Source: Bacteroidales bacterium
Lineage (GTDB): Bacteria > Bacteroidota > Bacteroidia > Bacteroidales > UBA932
Direction of reading: 5' to 3'
Assembly: GCA_016295455.1 (NCBI GenBank)
Contig: JAEDLE010000016.1
Location: 1-37,927, forward strand
Length of the DNA: 37,927 nucleotides
Below are positions 8,293 to 15,392 of the stretch, one piece after another. A program made the position numbers and the translations under genes. Position 1 is the first letter of the stretch, and each line of letters opens with the position of its first letter. The notes under the pieces were generated by a model. That model ran no database searches. It was not told the origin of the DNA and saw only the letters and a list, made by a program, of their open reading frames with translations.

Positions 8293-9413
8293 CGATGGCC
8301 GGGGACAGCATATACCTTGAAGAGGAACTCTTCTCCGAAGACGCGGAACTTGAAGGGAAGGCGGGCGACGCGCTTGCGGACGAGGCCGTGGAGGACGAGG
8401 AGCAGGGGATGTTCGAGCATTTCAGGCTCAACGTGGACGCCGGCCAGACCCCGATGCGTGTGGACAAGTATATGGCCTGCCACCTCGAGGACACGTCCAG
8501 ACATCGCGTACAGGTGGCCATAAAGAATGGCTATGTGCGTGTGAATGACAAGCTTGCAAAGGCCAATACCATAGTCCGTCCGAATGACGTCATCCGTTTC
8601 GTGATGCCGTATGAGAGGCACGGCTTCGAAGTCCTGCCCGAGGACATACCGCTCGACATAGTCTATGAGGACGACGATTTCCTGATAGTCAACAAGCCTG
8701 CCGGCATGTGCGTGCATCCCGGCCACGGACATTTCGACGGCACCCTGGTGAACGCCCTTGCCCATCACCTTGGCATATCCCAGGGGCCGGACGCCCCCGA
8801 CGAGAGGATGGGAGTGCTGGTGCACCGCATTGATATGGACACATCCGGGCTGCTGGTGGTGGCAAAGAACGACGCCTCCCAGATGAATCTCGCCCGCCAG
8901 TTCTTCGTGCATTCCATTGAAAGAAAATACGTTGCAGTGGTCTGGGGCAACATACGCGAGGATGAGGGCACGATAGTCGGGAACATAGGCCGCGACCCCA
9001 ACGACAGGCTCCGCTTCAGGGTCTATCCCGAGGGCGACCGAGGCAAGCACGCCGTCACCCATTACCGTGTGCTCGAGCGCTTCGGCTTCGTGACCGTGGT
9101 GGAATGCCGTCTGGAGACAGGAAGGACGCACCAGATACGCGTGCACATGTCCCACATTGGCCATCCCCTGTTCGGAGACCAGCGCTACGGCGGCACCGAG
9201 ATACGCAAAGGCACCATCTACGCCAAATACCGCCAGTTCATCCGCAACTGCCTGGAGATCTGTCCACGCCAGGCCCTCCACGCCAAGACCCTCGGCTTCG
9301 TGCACCCAAGTCTCGGCACCGGGGTAAGCTTCGATTCACCCCTCCCCGACGACATGCAGGCACTCATAGAAAAGTGGCGCAAGTATTCCGGGAATATGCC
9401 GACGGAGGACTGA
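8289..9413 (+). CDS. rluD: RluA-family 23S rRNA pseudouridine synthase (RluD-like)
   Basis: Converts uridine to pseudouridine in rRNA; the arrangement resembles RluD, which acts on helix 69 of 23S rRNA. The 374 residues contain an acidic N-terminal extension (about 1-45, rich in Glu and Asp), an S4 RNA-binding domain (about 54-105, MRVDKYMACHLEDTSRH) and the catalytic domain. The catalytic Asp is Asp182 in HRIDMDTSGLLVVAKN. The later ETGRTHQIRVHMSHIGHP block is the conserved RNA-contact segment. The exact target uridine is inferred from family similarity only. It overlaps the PASTA gene by 4 bp, and a terminator hairpin follows 10 bp after the stop. Confidence 0.93.
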   Translation: MTMAGDSIYLEEELFSEDAELEGKAGDALADEAVEDEEQGMFEHFRLNVDAGQTPMRVDKYMACHLEDTSRHRVQVAIKNGYVRVNDKLAKANTIVRPNDVIRFVMPYERHGFEVLPEDIPLDIVYEDDDFLIVNKPAGMCVHPGHGHFDGTLVNALAHHLGISQGPDAPDERMGVLVHRIDMDTSGLLVVAKNDASQMNLARQFFVHSIERKYVAVVWGNIREDEGTIVGNIGRDPNDRLRFRVYPEGDRGKHAVTHYRVLERFGFVTVVECRLETGRTHQIRVHMSHIGHPLFGDQRYGGTEIRKGTIYAKYRQFIRNCLEICPRQALHAKTLGFVHPSLGTGVSFDSPLPDDMQALIEKWRKYSGNMPTED

Positions 9414-9423
9414 TTTCGAGTTG

Positions 9424-9465
9424 AAAAAAGGAGACAGGCTCAACTGTCGAGCTTGTCTCCCTTTT
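9424..9465. terminator. Bidirectional intrinsic terminator between rluD and rng
   Basis: A 12-bp stem with one G-T pair: GGAGACAGGCTC (9430-9441) pairs with GAGCTTGTCTCC (9449-9460) around a 7-nt loop. On the minus strand the stem is followed by six T (complement of 9424-9429), a canonical terminator for rng whose stop codon lies in the stem. On the plus strand it is followed by CTTTT, which can end the LysE-PASTA-rluD message. Confidence 0.85.
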
Positions 9466-11011
9466 CGTTGTAGAATTCATTCTGCAGGACTGAGAAGTCA
9501 TTGTCTTCGACAAGACTGATCTTGCATTTGTACTTTCTCTTCCATTTTCCCAGATAGGAATTGATAAGGCCCCTTGAGAGGTATGCGCCCAGTATTGGGC
9601 TGACCTTGAGGGTGAAGACCTTGATGCCCTTGTCATTGACGTAGTAGCTGAGCCTGCGCTCTATCTGTTCGTCTATTATAAGGCTGGAGGTGATCTTGCC
9701 GGTGCCGTGGCAGACCGGACAGGTCTCCATGGTGTTGATTTCGGTAGCCGGCCTTACCCTGTGCCTGGTGATCTGCATCAGTCCGAACTTGGTGAGAGGC
9801 AGCACGTTGTGCTTTGCCCTGTCCTTGCTCATAAGCTCGCACATGTACTTGTAGAGCTCATTCCTGTGTTCGACGGACTCCATATCGATGAAGTCCACTA
9901 TGACTATGCCGCCCATATCCCTGAGTCTCAGCTGTCTGGCTATCTCTTCAGCTGCATAGCGATTGACCTCGTAGGTGTTTTCCTCCTGTTCGCTGGTCTT
10001 TGCTCGTATTCCGCTGTTCACGTCCACGACGTTGAGGGCCTCAGTGGATTCAATCACCAGATATGCGCCCTGCTTGAGCGGGACGACCTTTCCGAAGGAA
10101 CTCTTTATCTGTCTCGTGACTTCGAAATGATCGAAGATAGGAGTCTTGTCATTGTACAGCTTGACAATCTTCTCCTGCTCGGGGGAGATCTGGGCTATGT
10201 ACTTCCTGATGTCGTGGTATTCCTTCTCGTCATTCACATAGACGTTGGAGAAGGAGTCGTTGAGGAGGTCCCTGAGTATCGTGGTGGTCTTGCTGTACTC
10301 TGTGAACAGCTGCTGCACACCCTTGGATTTTGCAATCCTTGTCCACGAACCTTCCCATTTTGCGATCAGATTCTTGAGTTCCGAGACCAGTACCGCCGCA
10401 TTCTTGCCTTCAGCCGCCGTCCTGATGATGGCGCCGTAATTTTTCGGCAATATGCTCTTTACCAGGGTCTCAAGCCTTCTCTTCTCCTCTCGCGAGGAGA
10501 TTTTCTGGGATATGCTCACCTTCTCTGCGAAGGGGAGGAGTACAATGTTCCTTCCTGCCAATGAAATTTCGGCTGTCAGTCTAGAACCTTTGGTGGATAT
10601 CGGCTCCTTGACTATCTGGACTATCATCATCTGGTCCTTCTTCAGCACGTTTTCAATCCTGCCCTCCTTCTCGAGTATAGGCCCTATCTTGATGTCGGAA
10701 TAGATACTGGCGTTGTCGGTGTTGGGGTTGGTCTTGCGGACAAACTCGTCGAAAGCGTTGAAGTACAGACCGAGGTCCAGGTAGTGGACGAAAGCTTCCT
10801 TTTCATCTCCGATGTCCACGAAGGCCGCATTCAGGGCTGGCATCACTTTCTTCACCTTGCCGAGGTAAACGTCCCCGACGGTGAAACTGCGCCCTGAGAT
10901 GGACTCGGTGTTGAGTTCGATCAGTCTGTGGTTTTCCTGCAGAGCGATGCGAACTTCCGTCGATGACACATCGACGATCAGATCTTTAAGAAGTTCCTTT
11001 TCTGATTCCAT
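9440..11011 (-). CDS. rng: Ribonuclease E/G family endoribonuclease
   Basis: Single-strand-specific endoribonuclease for rRNA maturation and mRNA decay. The 523 residues match the RNase G size; the long C-terminal scaffold of E. coli RNase E is absent. An S1-type RNA-binding region lies at about residues 38-130 (VGDVYLGKVKKVMPALNAAFVDIG). The two catalytic metal-binding Asp residues are visible as Asp330 (VVDVNSG) and Asp373 (IVDFIDMES). The zinc-link motif CPVCHGTGK follows. Upstream on the same strand lie the 29-residue basic peptide gene and hup, separated by two hairpins. No clear -7 element was found directly upstream, so expression may depend on readthrough from hup or on a non-consensus promoter. 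Confidence 0.95.
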   Translation of the reverse strand: MESEKELLKDLIVDVSSTEVRIALQENHRLIELNTESISGRSFTVGDVYLGKVKKVMPALNAAFVDIGDEKEAFVHYLDLGLYFNAFDEFVRKTNPNTDNASIYSDIKIGPILEKEGRIENVLKKDQMMIVQIVKEPISTKGSRLTAEISLAGRNIVLLPFAEKVSISQKISSREEKRRLETLVKSILPKNYGAIIRTAAEGKNAAVLVSELKNLIAKWEGSWTRIAKSKGVQQLFTEYSKTTTILRDLLNDSFSNVYVNDEKEYHDIRKYIAQISPEQEKIVKLYNDKTPIFDHFEVTRQIKSSFGKVVPLKQGAYLVIESTEALNVVDVNSGIRAKTSEQEENTYEVNRYAAEEIARQLRLRDMGGIVIVDFIDMESVEHRNELYKYMCELMSKDRAKHNVLPLTKFGLMQITRHRVRPATEINTMETCPVCHGTGKITSSLIIDEQIERRLSYYVNDKGIKVFTLKVSPILGAYLSRGLINSYLGKWKRKYKCKISLVEDNDFSVLQNEFYNEKGDKLDS

Positions 11012-11041
11012 CCGGAAATCTCAGTTGTTGTGAAGTAGAAC

Positions 11042-11060
11042 TTGGGGCAAAACGCCCCAG
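11042..11060 (-). other. Hairpin in the rng upstream region
   Basis: GGGGC (11044-11048) and GCCCC (11054-11058) around AAAAC form a short GC-rich hairpin, extendable by two weaker pairs. It lies 31 bp before the rng start on the minus strand, with no T-run after it on that strand. It could be a leader structure of rng; the function is unknown. Confidence 0.4.
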
Positions 11061-11068
11061 TATGAAGG

Positions 11069-11089
11069 AAAAAGGAGGCGGGCCTCCTT
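11069..11089 (-). terminator. Possible second terminator upstream of rng
   Basis: On the minus strand AAGGAGG, loop CCCG, CCTCCTT forms a 7-bp stem whose 3' side runs into TTTTT (complement of 11069-11073). It lies just downstream of the stronger hairpin at 11101-11132, giving a tandem arrangement after the small basic-peptide gene. Confidence 0.45.
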
Positions 11090-11100
11090 GCCGGATAGTG

Positions 11101-11132
11101 AAAAAGGGCTACCGGAACTTCCGGCCAGCCCT
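11101..11132 (-). terminator. Intrinsic terminator after the small basic-peptide gene
   Basis: On the minus strand AGGGCT pairs with AGCCCT, with an inner CCGGAA/TTCCGG stem separated by a small internal loop, followed by TTTTT (complement of 11101-11105). It lies about 40 bp past the stop of the 29-residue gene and probably ends most hup-peptide transcripts before rng. Confidence 0.75.
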
Positions 11133-11170
11133 CATTCCTAGCGAACTGCTAAAATGGCAGACACAGAAGA

Positions 11171-11260
11171 CTACTTCTTCTTATGTCTGTTCTTGCGCAA
11201 ACGCTTCTTACGCTTGTGCGTAGCCATCTTGTGACGCTTGTGCTTCTTACCGTTTGGCAT
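11171..11260 (-). CDS. 29-residue extremely basic peptide, probable ribosome-associated protein
   Basis: A short frame from ATG to TAG encoding 29 residues: it begins MPNGKKHKRHK, continues MATHKRKKRLRKN and ends RHKKK. Twenty of the 29 residues are Lys, Arg or His. Such a composition, with no acidic residue and no hydrophobic core, is typical of rRNA-buried ribosomal peptides. I recall similar MPNGKK/MPSGKK-type peptides in many Bacteroidetes genomes, usually unannotated because of length. It may correspond to the small Bacteroidetes-specific ribosomal protein bL38, but I cannot confirm that. It lies 21 bp downstream of hup on the same strand and is followed by a strong terminator, so it shares the hup promoter. 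The coding assignment is quite likely; the function is inferred. Confidence 0.75.
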   Translation of the reverse strand: MPNGKKHKRHKMATHKRKKRLRKNRHKKK

Positions 11261-11281
11261 ATTTACTTGATTTTTAAAAGA

Positions 11282-11557
11282 TTATTTCTTTACAGATGCG
11301 ACGAAAACCTTGGCCGGCTTGAAAGCAGGGATGTCGTGTGCAGGAATGGTCATAGTGGTGTTCCTGGTGATGTTCCTTGCAGCCTTCTCGGCCCTGTGCT
11401 TGATGATGAAGCTGCCGAATCCGCGGAGATATACCGGCTGTCCCTTTGCGAGAGAGTCCTTGATGCTGTCCATGCTGGCCTCGAGCACGGTCTGGACAGT
11501 CGTCTTCTCAATGCCTGTTGCTTTTGCAACCTCGTTTACTATGTCTGCTTTAGTCAT
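11282..11557 (-). CDS. hup: HU/IHF-family DNA-binding protein
   Basis: Small nucleoid protein of 91 residues that bends and compacts DNA as a dimer. The N-terminal helices are seen in MTKADIVNEVAKATG and VQTVLEASMDSIKDSL. The signature GFGSFIIKHRAEKAARN and the beta-arm NTTMTIPAHDIPAFKPAK with its conserved Pro and Arg/Lys follow, and the protein ends KVFVASVKK. Length and motifs fit HU rather than a longer Bacteroidetes HU-like fusion. It has a consensus promoter at 11616-11647, about 60 bp upstream, and a small hairpin in the leader. The 29-residue basic peptide gene lies directly downstream. Confidence 0.95.
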   Translation of the reverse strand: MTKADIVNEVAKATGIEKTTVQTVLEASMDSIKDSLAKGQPVYLRGFGSFIIKHRAEKAARNITRNTTMTIPAHDIPAFKPAKVFVASVKK

Positions 11558-11591
11558 AATATAATTGATTTATTGGAATCTTGTTTAACTT

Positions 11592-11607
11592 TGTGTTCGG
11601 AAACACA
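11592..11607 (-). other. Hairpin in the hup leader
   Basis: TGTGTT (11592-11597) and AACACA (11602-11607) flank CGGA. The structure lies just downstream of the predicted hup transcription start and about 35 nt before the start codon. It could stabilise the 5' end; no function can be assigned. Confidence 0.35.
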
Positions 11608-11615
11608 GGGAGTTG

Positions 11616-11647
11616 CAAAGGTAATGCGATTTTGCGAAATTGCAAAA
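11616..11647 (-). promoter_or_regulatory. Housekeeping promoter of hup
   Basis: On the minus strand a TTTG -33 element (complement of 11643-11646) is followed by 19-20 bp and an exact -7 element TACCTTTG (complement of 11616-11623). Spacing and sequence fit the Bacteroidetes sigma-ABfr consensus. Confidence 0.8.
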
Positions 11648-11671
11648 CTTCTTTGCCATTACGTGTTTCTT

Positions 11672-11702
11672 TTTGGTGGCACAGAGATTGCCCCATACCT
11701 TG
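11672..11702 (+). promoter_or_regulatory. Possible housekeeping promoter of lon
   Basis: TTTG (11672-11675), 20 bp, then TACCTTG (11696-11702), which lacks one T of the TAnnTTTG consensus. It overlaps the sigma-54-type site at 11677-11691; the two are alternatives or could act together. Confidence 0.4.
11677..11691 (+). promoter_or_regulatory. Sigma-54-type -24/-12 promoter upstream of lon
   Basis: TGGCAC, five bases (AGAGA), TTGC: an exact match to the core of the RpoN consensus with correct GG-to-GC spacing (10 bases between). The predicted start is near 11703, giving a leader of about 77 nt before the lon ATG. Activator sites would be expected further upstream, over hup. Confidence 0.55.
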
Positions 11703-11760
11703 CCCGGCATTTTTCCGGGCATTCATATGACAATTTGTCACATGACGGCACGGCAGTGCC
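11702..11760 (+). other. Three inverted repeats in the lon leader
   Basis: GCCCGG/CCGGGC (11702-11707 and 11715-11720), TGACAATTTGTCA (11728-11740, perfect 6-1-6 palindrome) and GGCAC/GTGCC (11747-11751 and 11756-11760) follow one another between the predicted start and the lon ATG at 11780. The middle one has the look of a repressor operator; the outer two look like RNA hairpins. No CIRCE element is present. Confidence 0.45.
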
Positions 11761-11779
11761 CACAGTTTGACAGGACAGT

Positions 11780-14194
11780 ATGAACAGAAACGACAATAAC
11801 AACGAATTCTTCACTCCGGGAGGAGCTGAAGTCAGCATCATCCCCGTGATGTCAGGGGAGCAGCCGCTGCGTTTTGACATCTCAGAGATTCCGGGGGACC
11901 TTCCGGTGCTGGCATTGAGGAATGCCGTGCTGTTCCCCGGTACCATATTCCCGATAACGATAGGCAGGGAGAAGTCCCTGCAGCTCATAGAGGACGCGCA
12001 GAAGGGAAATTCCTTCATCGCCGCGATACCCCAGCTGGACGTGACAGTGGAGGATCCGGTTCAGCGTGAGGACCTTGCGGCCTTCGGAACCGTGGCGAAG
12101 ATAATGAAGACCTTCGACATGCCGGACGGAACCGTGTCCGCCGTGCTCCAGGGCATAGCCAGGGTGCGTCTGGAAGAACTGACCGCCATAGAGCCATATC
12201 TCAGGGGCCACGTGGTTGTGGAGCAGGAGAAGAGTGTGGACTCTTCGGACAAGAGCGCCAGGATGATAGCCGAATCCCTCAAGGAGAAGGCCGCGGTGAT
12301 ACTCAAGTCCTCCTCCTTTACCCCAAAGGAGGCGGTTACGGCCATCCGTTCCATCGACGACTTCACTTTCCTGGTGAATTTCATCGCCACCACCATCGAA
12401 CTGGACAGCTTCGGCGAGAAGCTCGACCTGATGTACCACGCCGACATGAAGGAAAGGGGTATGGCCCTGCTCTCAGCCCTGGACAACCAGGTCGAACTGC
12501 TCAAGATCAAGCAGGAGATCAACTCCAAGGTGAAGTCCGAAATCGACCAGCAGCAGAGGGAGTATTACCTGAACAACCAGCTCCGCACCATCCAGGAGGA
12601 GCTCGGCATGGACGAGGACGGGGAAATCAACCGCCTGAGGGAGGCTGCCGCGTCGAAGAACTGGCCGGAAAGCGTGGCTGCCACATTCCAGAAGGAACTT
12701 GCAAAGCTCGAGCGCTACAATCCTTCCGCTCCTGAGTACAGCATACAGTACAACTACCTGCAGTTCATGCTCGACCTCCCTTGGGACGACATGAGCAAGG
12801 ACAACCTTGACCTCAGGCACGCGCAGAAGGTGCTGGACCAGGACCATTTCGGTCTGGACAAGGTGAAGGACAGGATAATCGAGTATCTCTCGGTGCTCAA
12901 GCTCAAGGGCAATCTGAAGTCCCCGATACTCTGTCTCTACGGCCCTCCGGGAGTCGGAAAGACCAGTCTAGGCAAGTCCATAGCCAGGGCCCTGGGCCGC
13001 AAGTATGTGCGCATTGCCCTGGGCGGCATGCACGACGAAGCTGAAATCAGGGGCCACAGGAAGACCTATGTGGGAGCCCTGCCGGGCAGGATACTCAACG
13101 GCATATGCCGTGCCGGCACCTCGAATCCGGTGATAGTCCTCGACGAGATAGACAAGCTCTCGTCCGATTTCAAGGGCGATCCGTCTTCTGCATTGCTGGA
13201 GGCTCTCGACCCTGAGCAGAACACCACCTTCCACGACAATTACCTGGACATCGACTATGACCTGTCGAATGTCCTCTTCATCACCACCGCCAACACCACA
13301 TCCACCATACAGCCGGCGCTGCTGGACAGGATGGAACTCATCAACGTGACCGGATATCTGGCGGAGGAGAAGGCTGAAATCGCCAAGAAGTATCTGGTTC
13401 CCAAGCAGTTGGAGGAACACGGCCTGAGCAGGGATATGCTCCGCATAGACAAGTCCGCCATAGCTGAGATCATCGACAGCTACACCCATGAGTCCGGTGT
13501 CCGCGGCCTGGAGAAGCAGATAGCCAAGATCGCCCGTGTCACCGCGAGGAAGGTCGCGATGGGCGAGGACCACCCGCTCACCATCAAGAAGGAGCATCTC
13601 AAGGAATATCTCGGACTGCCTGTCTCTGCACACGACAGACAGCAGGGCAACGAGGGCGTGGGTGTCGTGACCGGTCTGGCCTGGACTTCGATGGGAGGGG
13701 AGATACTCTTCATCGAGAGCCTTGTCAGCGAAGGCAAGGGTGTGCTGTCCATGACAGGCAACCTGGGAGACGTGATGAAGGAATCCGCCACCATAGGCTA
13801 CCAGTACATCAAGGCGCATCCGGAACTTGCGGGCATGACTGCAGAGGAGTTCGCCAAGAAGGACCTGCACGTGCACGTGCCTGAGGGAGCCACGCCGAAG
13901 GACGGCCCTTCGGCCGGCATCACCATGGTGACCTCGATGGTTTCCGCCCTCAGCGGCAGGCCGGTGAAGAAAGGCATTGCGATGACTGGTGAGATGACTC
14001 TCCGCGGCAGGGTGCTTCCTGTCGGAGGAATAAAGGAGAAGATACTCGCGGCAAAGCGCGCGGGGGTCGGAACCATCATCATATGCGAGGAAAACCGCAA
14101 AGACATAGAGGATATCAAGGATATCTACGTAAAAGGCCTTAACTTTGTCTATGTGAACACCATCACGGATGTTCTCGCTTATGTTTTCGACTGA
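11780..14194 (+). CDS. lon: ATP-dependent Lon protease
   Basis: Cytoplasmic AAA+ serine protease that degrades misfolded and regulatory proteins. The 804 residues contain the LAN substrate-binding domain (about 35-240, starting DLPVLALRNAVLFPG) and a coiled-coil linker. The AAA+ module has Walker A at residues 388-395 (GPPGVGKT) and Walker B in VIVLDEIDKLS. The protease domain has the catalytic dyad Ser711 (PKDGPSAGIT) and Lys754 (GGIKEKILAAKRAG), with the same 43-residue spacing as in E. coli. Length is slightly above the E. coli protein, with an N-terminal extension of about 30 residues. The upstream region holds a sigma-54-type site and inverted repeats. The stop overlaps the ung start by one base. 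Confidence 0.97.
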   Translation: MNRNDNNNEFFTPGGAEVSIIPVMSGEQPLRFDISEIPGDLPVLALRNAVLFPGTIFPITIGREKSLQLIEDAQKGNSFIAAIPQLDVTVEDPVQREDLAAFGTVAKIMKTFDMPDGTVSAVLQGIARVRLEELTAIEPYLRGHVVVEQEKSVDSSDKSARMIAESLKEKAAVILKSSSFTPKEAVTAIRSIDDFTFLVNFIATTIELDSFGEKLDLMYHADMKERGMALLSALDNQVELLKIKQEINSKVKSEIDQQQREYYLNNQLRTIQEELGMDEDGEINRLREAAASKNWPESVAATFQKELAKLERYNPSAPEYSIQYNYLQFMLDLPWDDMSKDNLDLRHAQKVLDQDHFGLDKVKDRIIEYLSVLKLKGNLKSPILCLYGPPGVGKTSLGKSIARALGRKYVRIALGGMHDEAEIRGHRKTYVGALPGRILNGICRAGTSNPVIVLDEIDKLSSDFKGDPSSALLEALDPEQNTTFHDNYLDIDYDLSNVLFITTANTTSTIQPALLDRMELINVTGYLAEEKAEIAKKYLVPKQLEEHGLSRDMLRIDKSAIAEIIDSYTHESGVRGLEKQIAKIARVTARKVAMGEDHPLTIKKEHLKEYLGLPVSAHDRQQGNEGVGVVTGLAWTSMGGEILFIESLVSEGKGVLSMTGNLGDVMKESATIGYQYIKAHPELAGMTAEEFAKKDLHVHVPEGATPKDGPSAGITMVTSMVSALSGRPVKKGIAMTGEMTLRGRVLPVGGIKEKILAAKRAGVGTIIICEENRKDIEDIKDIYVKGLNFVYVNTITDVLAYVFD

Positions 14195-14862
14195 TGGACG
14201 TCAAGATTGAACAGTCCTGGAAAGATGCTCTGCAGGGCGAATTTGACAAGGAGTATTTCGCCTCGCTGGTGCGTTTCCTGCATGCGGAAAAGGCGGGGGG
14301 CAAGACTATTTATCCTCCCGGAAGCTTGATATTCAAGGCTTTCGACCTTACACCTCTTCCGCAGGTTAAGGCTGTGATTCTGGGTCAGGACCCTTATCAC
14401 GGGCCGGGTCAGGCCATGGGCCTGTCGTTTTCGGTGCCGGAAGGTATCAAGGCTCCTCCTTCGCTCAAGAACATATTCAAGGAAATCGGGAGCGACCTCG
14501 GGGTTGCCATGAGCGGGAGTACCGACCTGACTCCCTGGGCCCGTCAGGGCGTGCTCATGCTCAATTCCATACTCACGGTGGAGGCAGGCATCGCCGCTTC
14601 ACACGACCGCATCGGCTGGCAGCAGTTCACCGATGCGGTCATACGCTGCATATCGGAGCGCCGCGAGGGTGTGGTCTTCCTGCTCTGGGGCCGTTATGCC
14701 AGGAGCAAGAAGGAACTCATAGACTGCAGCCGCCACCACGTGCTCGAGGCTGCGCACCCTTCCCCTCTGGCGGGCGGTGCCTTCTTCGGGTGCAGGCATT
14801 TCTCGCGGACCAACGCGATACTCGAATCGGAAGGTCTGGAACCCATAGACTGGCGATTGTGA
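14194..14862 (+). CDS. ung: Uracil-DNA glycosylase
   Basis: Family 1 UDG that removes uracil from DNA as the first step of base-excision repair. It is 222 residues, the usual size. The water-activating Asp66 lies in GQDPYHG at residues 64-70, and the catalytic His188 lies in HPSPLAGG. LMLNSILTVEAG and the FFGCRHFSRTN ending are also characteristic. It starts within the lon stop codon (TGATG), so translation is probably coupled to lon, placing a repair enzyme in the same message as a stress protease. coaD follows after 53 bp. Confidence 0.97.
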   Translation: MDVKIEQSWKDALQGEFDKEYFASLVRFLHAEKAGGKTIYPPGSLIFKAFDLTPLPQVKAVILGQDPYHGPGQAMGLSFSVPEGIKAPPSLKNIFKEIGSDLGVAMSGSTDLTPWARQGVLMLNSILTVEAGIAASHDRIGWQQFTDAVIRCISERREGVVFLLWGRYARSKKELIDCSRHHVLEAAHPSPLAGGAFFGCRHFSRTNAILESEGLEPIDWRL

Positions 14863-14915
14863 CCATTCCGGAACCGGAACACAGGTTGCAGCCACTTTGA
14901 CAATCAGAACACAGA

Positions 14916-15392
14916 ATGAAAAGGACAGCATTATTCCCAGGGTCTTTCGACCCGTTCACGGCGGGCCATCTCAACATACTCAAACGTGCCCTCACCATGT
15001 TTGACGAGGTGGTGGTCGCCGTCGGCATAAACCAGGACAAGAGGGGCTTCTTCACGATGGACCAGAGGATGGACATCATCAGCGCCGCCGTCCGTGGAAT
15101 GGAAGGGGTGCGGGTGATCAAATACGAGAACCTCACCATAGATACCTGCCGCGAACTCGGAATCAGGCACATAGTCCGTGGAGTCCGGAACATGCTCGAC
15201 TTCGAGACCGAAAGGTCCAACGCCGACATGAACAGGAGGATAGCCCCGGAGATAGAGACCATAATCATCCCTACCTCCCAGGAATTCGCCCACATTTCCT
15301 CTTCCGCGGTCCGCGACATACTCAAACACAACGGAGACACCACCCAGTTCCTTCCGGAAGGTGTCGTCCTTCCGCCCTGGAACATGCAATGA
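14916..15392 (+). CDS. coaD: Phosphopantetheine adenylyltransferase
   Basis: Nucleotidyltransferase of coenzyme A biosynthesis that makes dephospho-CoA from 4'-phosphopantetheine and ATP. The 158 residues match the family. The HxGH-type motif is visible as TAGH at residues 15-18 within PGSFDPFTAGHLNI. The C-terminal ISSSAVRDI segment is the second signature, and the IVRGVRNMLDFETE block is conserved in the bacterial enzymes. The last four bases overlap the following gene in ATGA, so it is coupled to a thioredoxin-like protein gene. Confidence 0.96.
   Translation: MKRTALFPGSFDPFTAGHLNILKRALTMFDEVVVAVGINQDKRGFFTMDQRMDIISAAVRGMEGVRVIKYENLTIDTCRELGIRHIVRGVRNMLDFETERSNADMNRRIAPEIETIIIPTSQEFAHISSSAVRDILKHNGDTTQFLPEGVVLPPWNMQ

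Noticed and set aside
8262..9305. Open frame of 347 codons antisense to the pseudouridine synthase gene
   Set aside because: Mirror of a well-supported gene with all catalytic motifs; no family features in the antisense protein.
11558..11779. CIRCE heat-shock operator upstream of lon
   Set aside because: The inverted repeats there do not match TTAGCACTC-N9-GAGTGCTAA.
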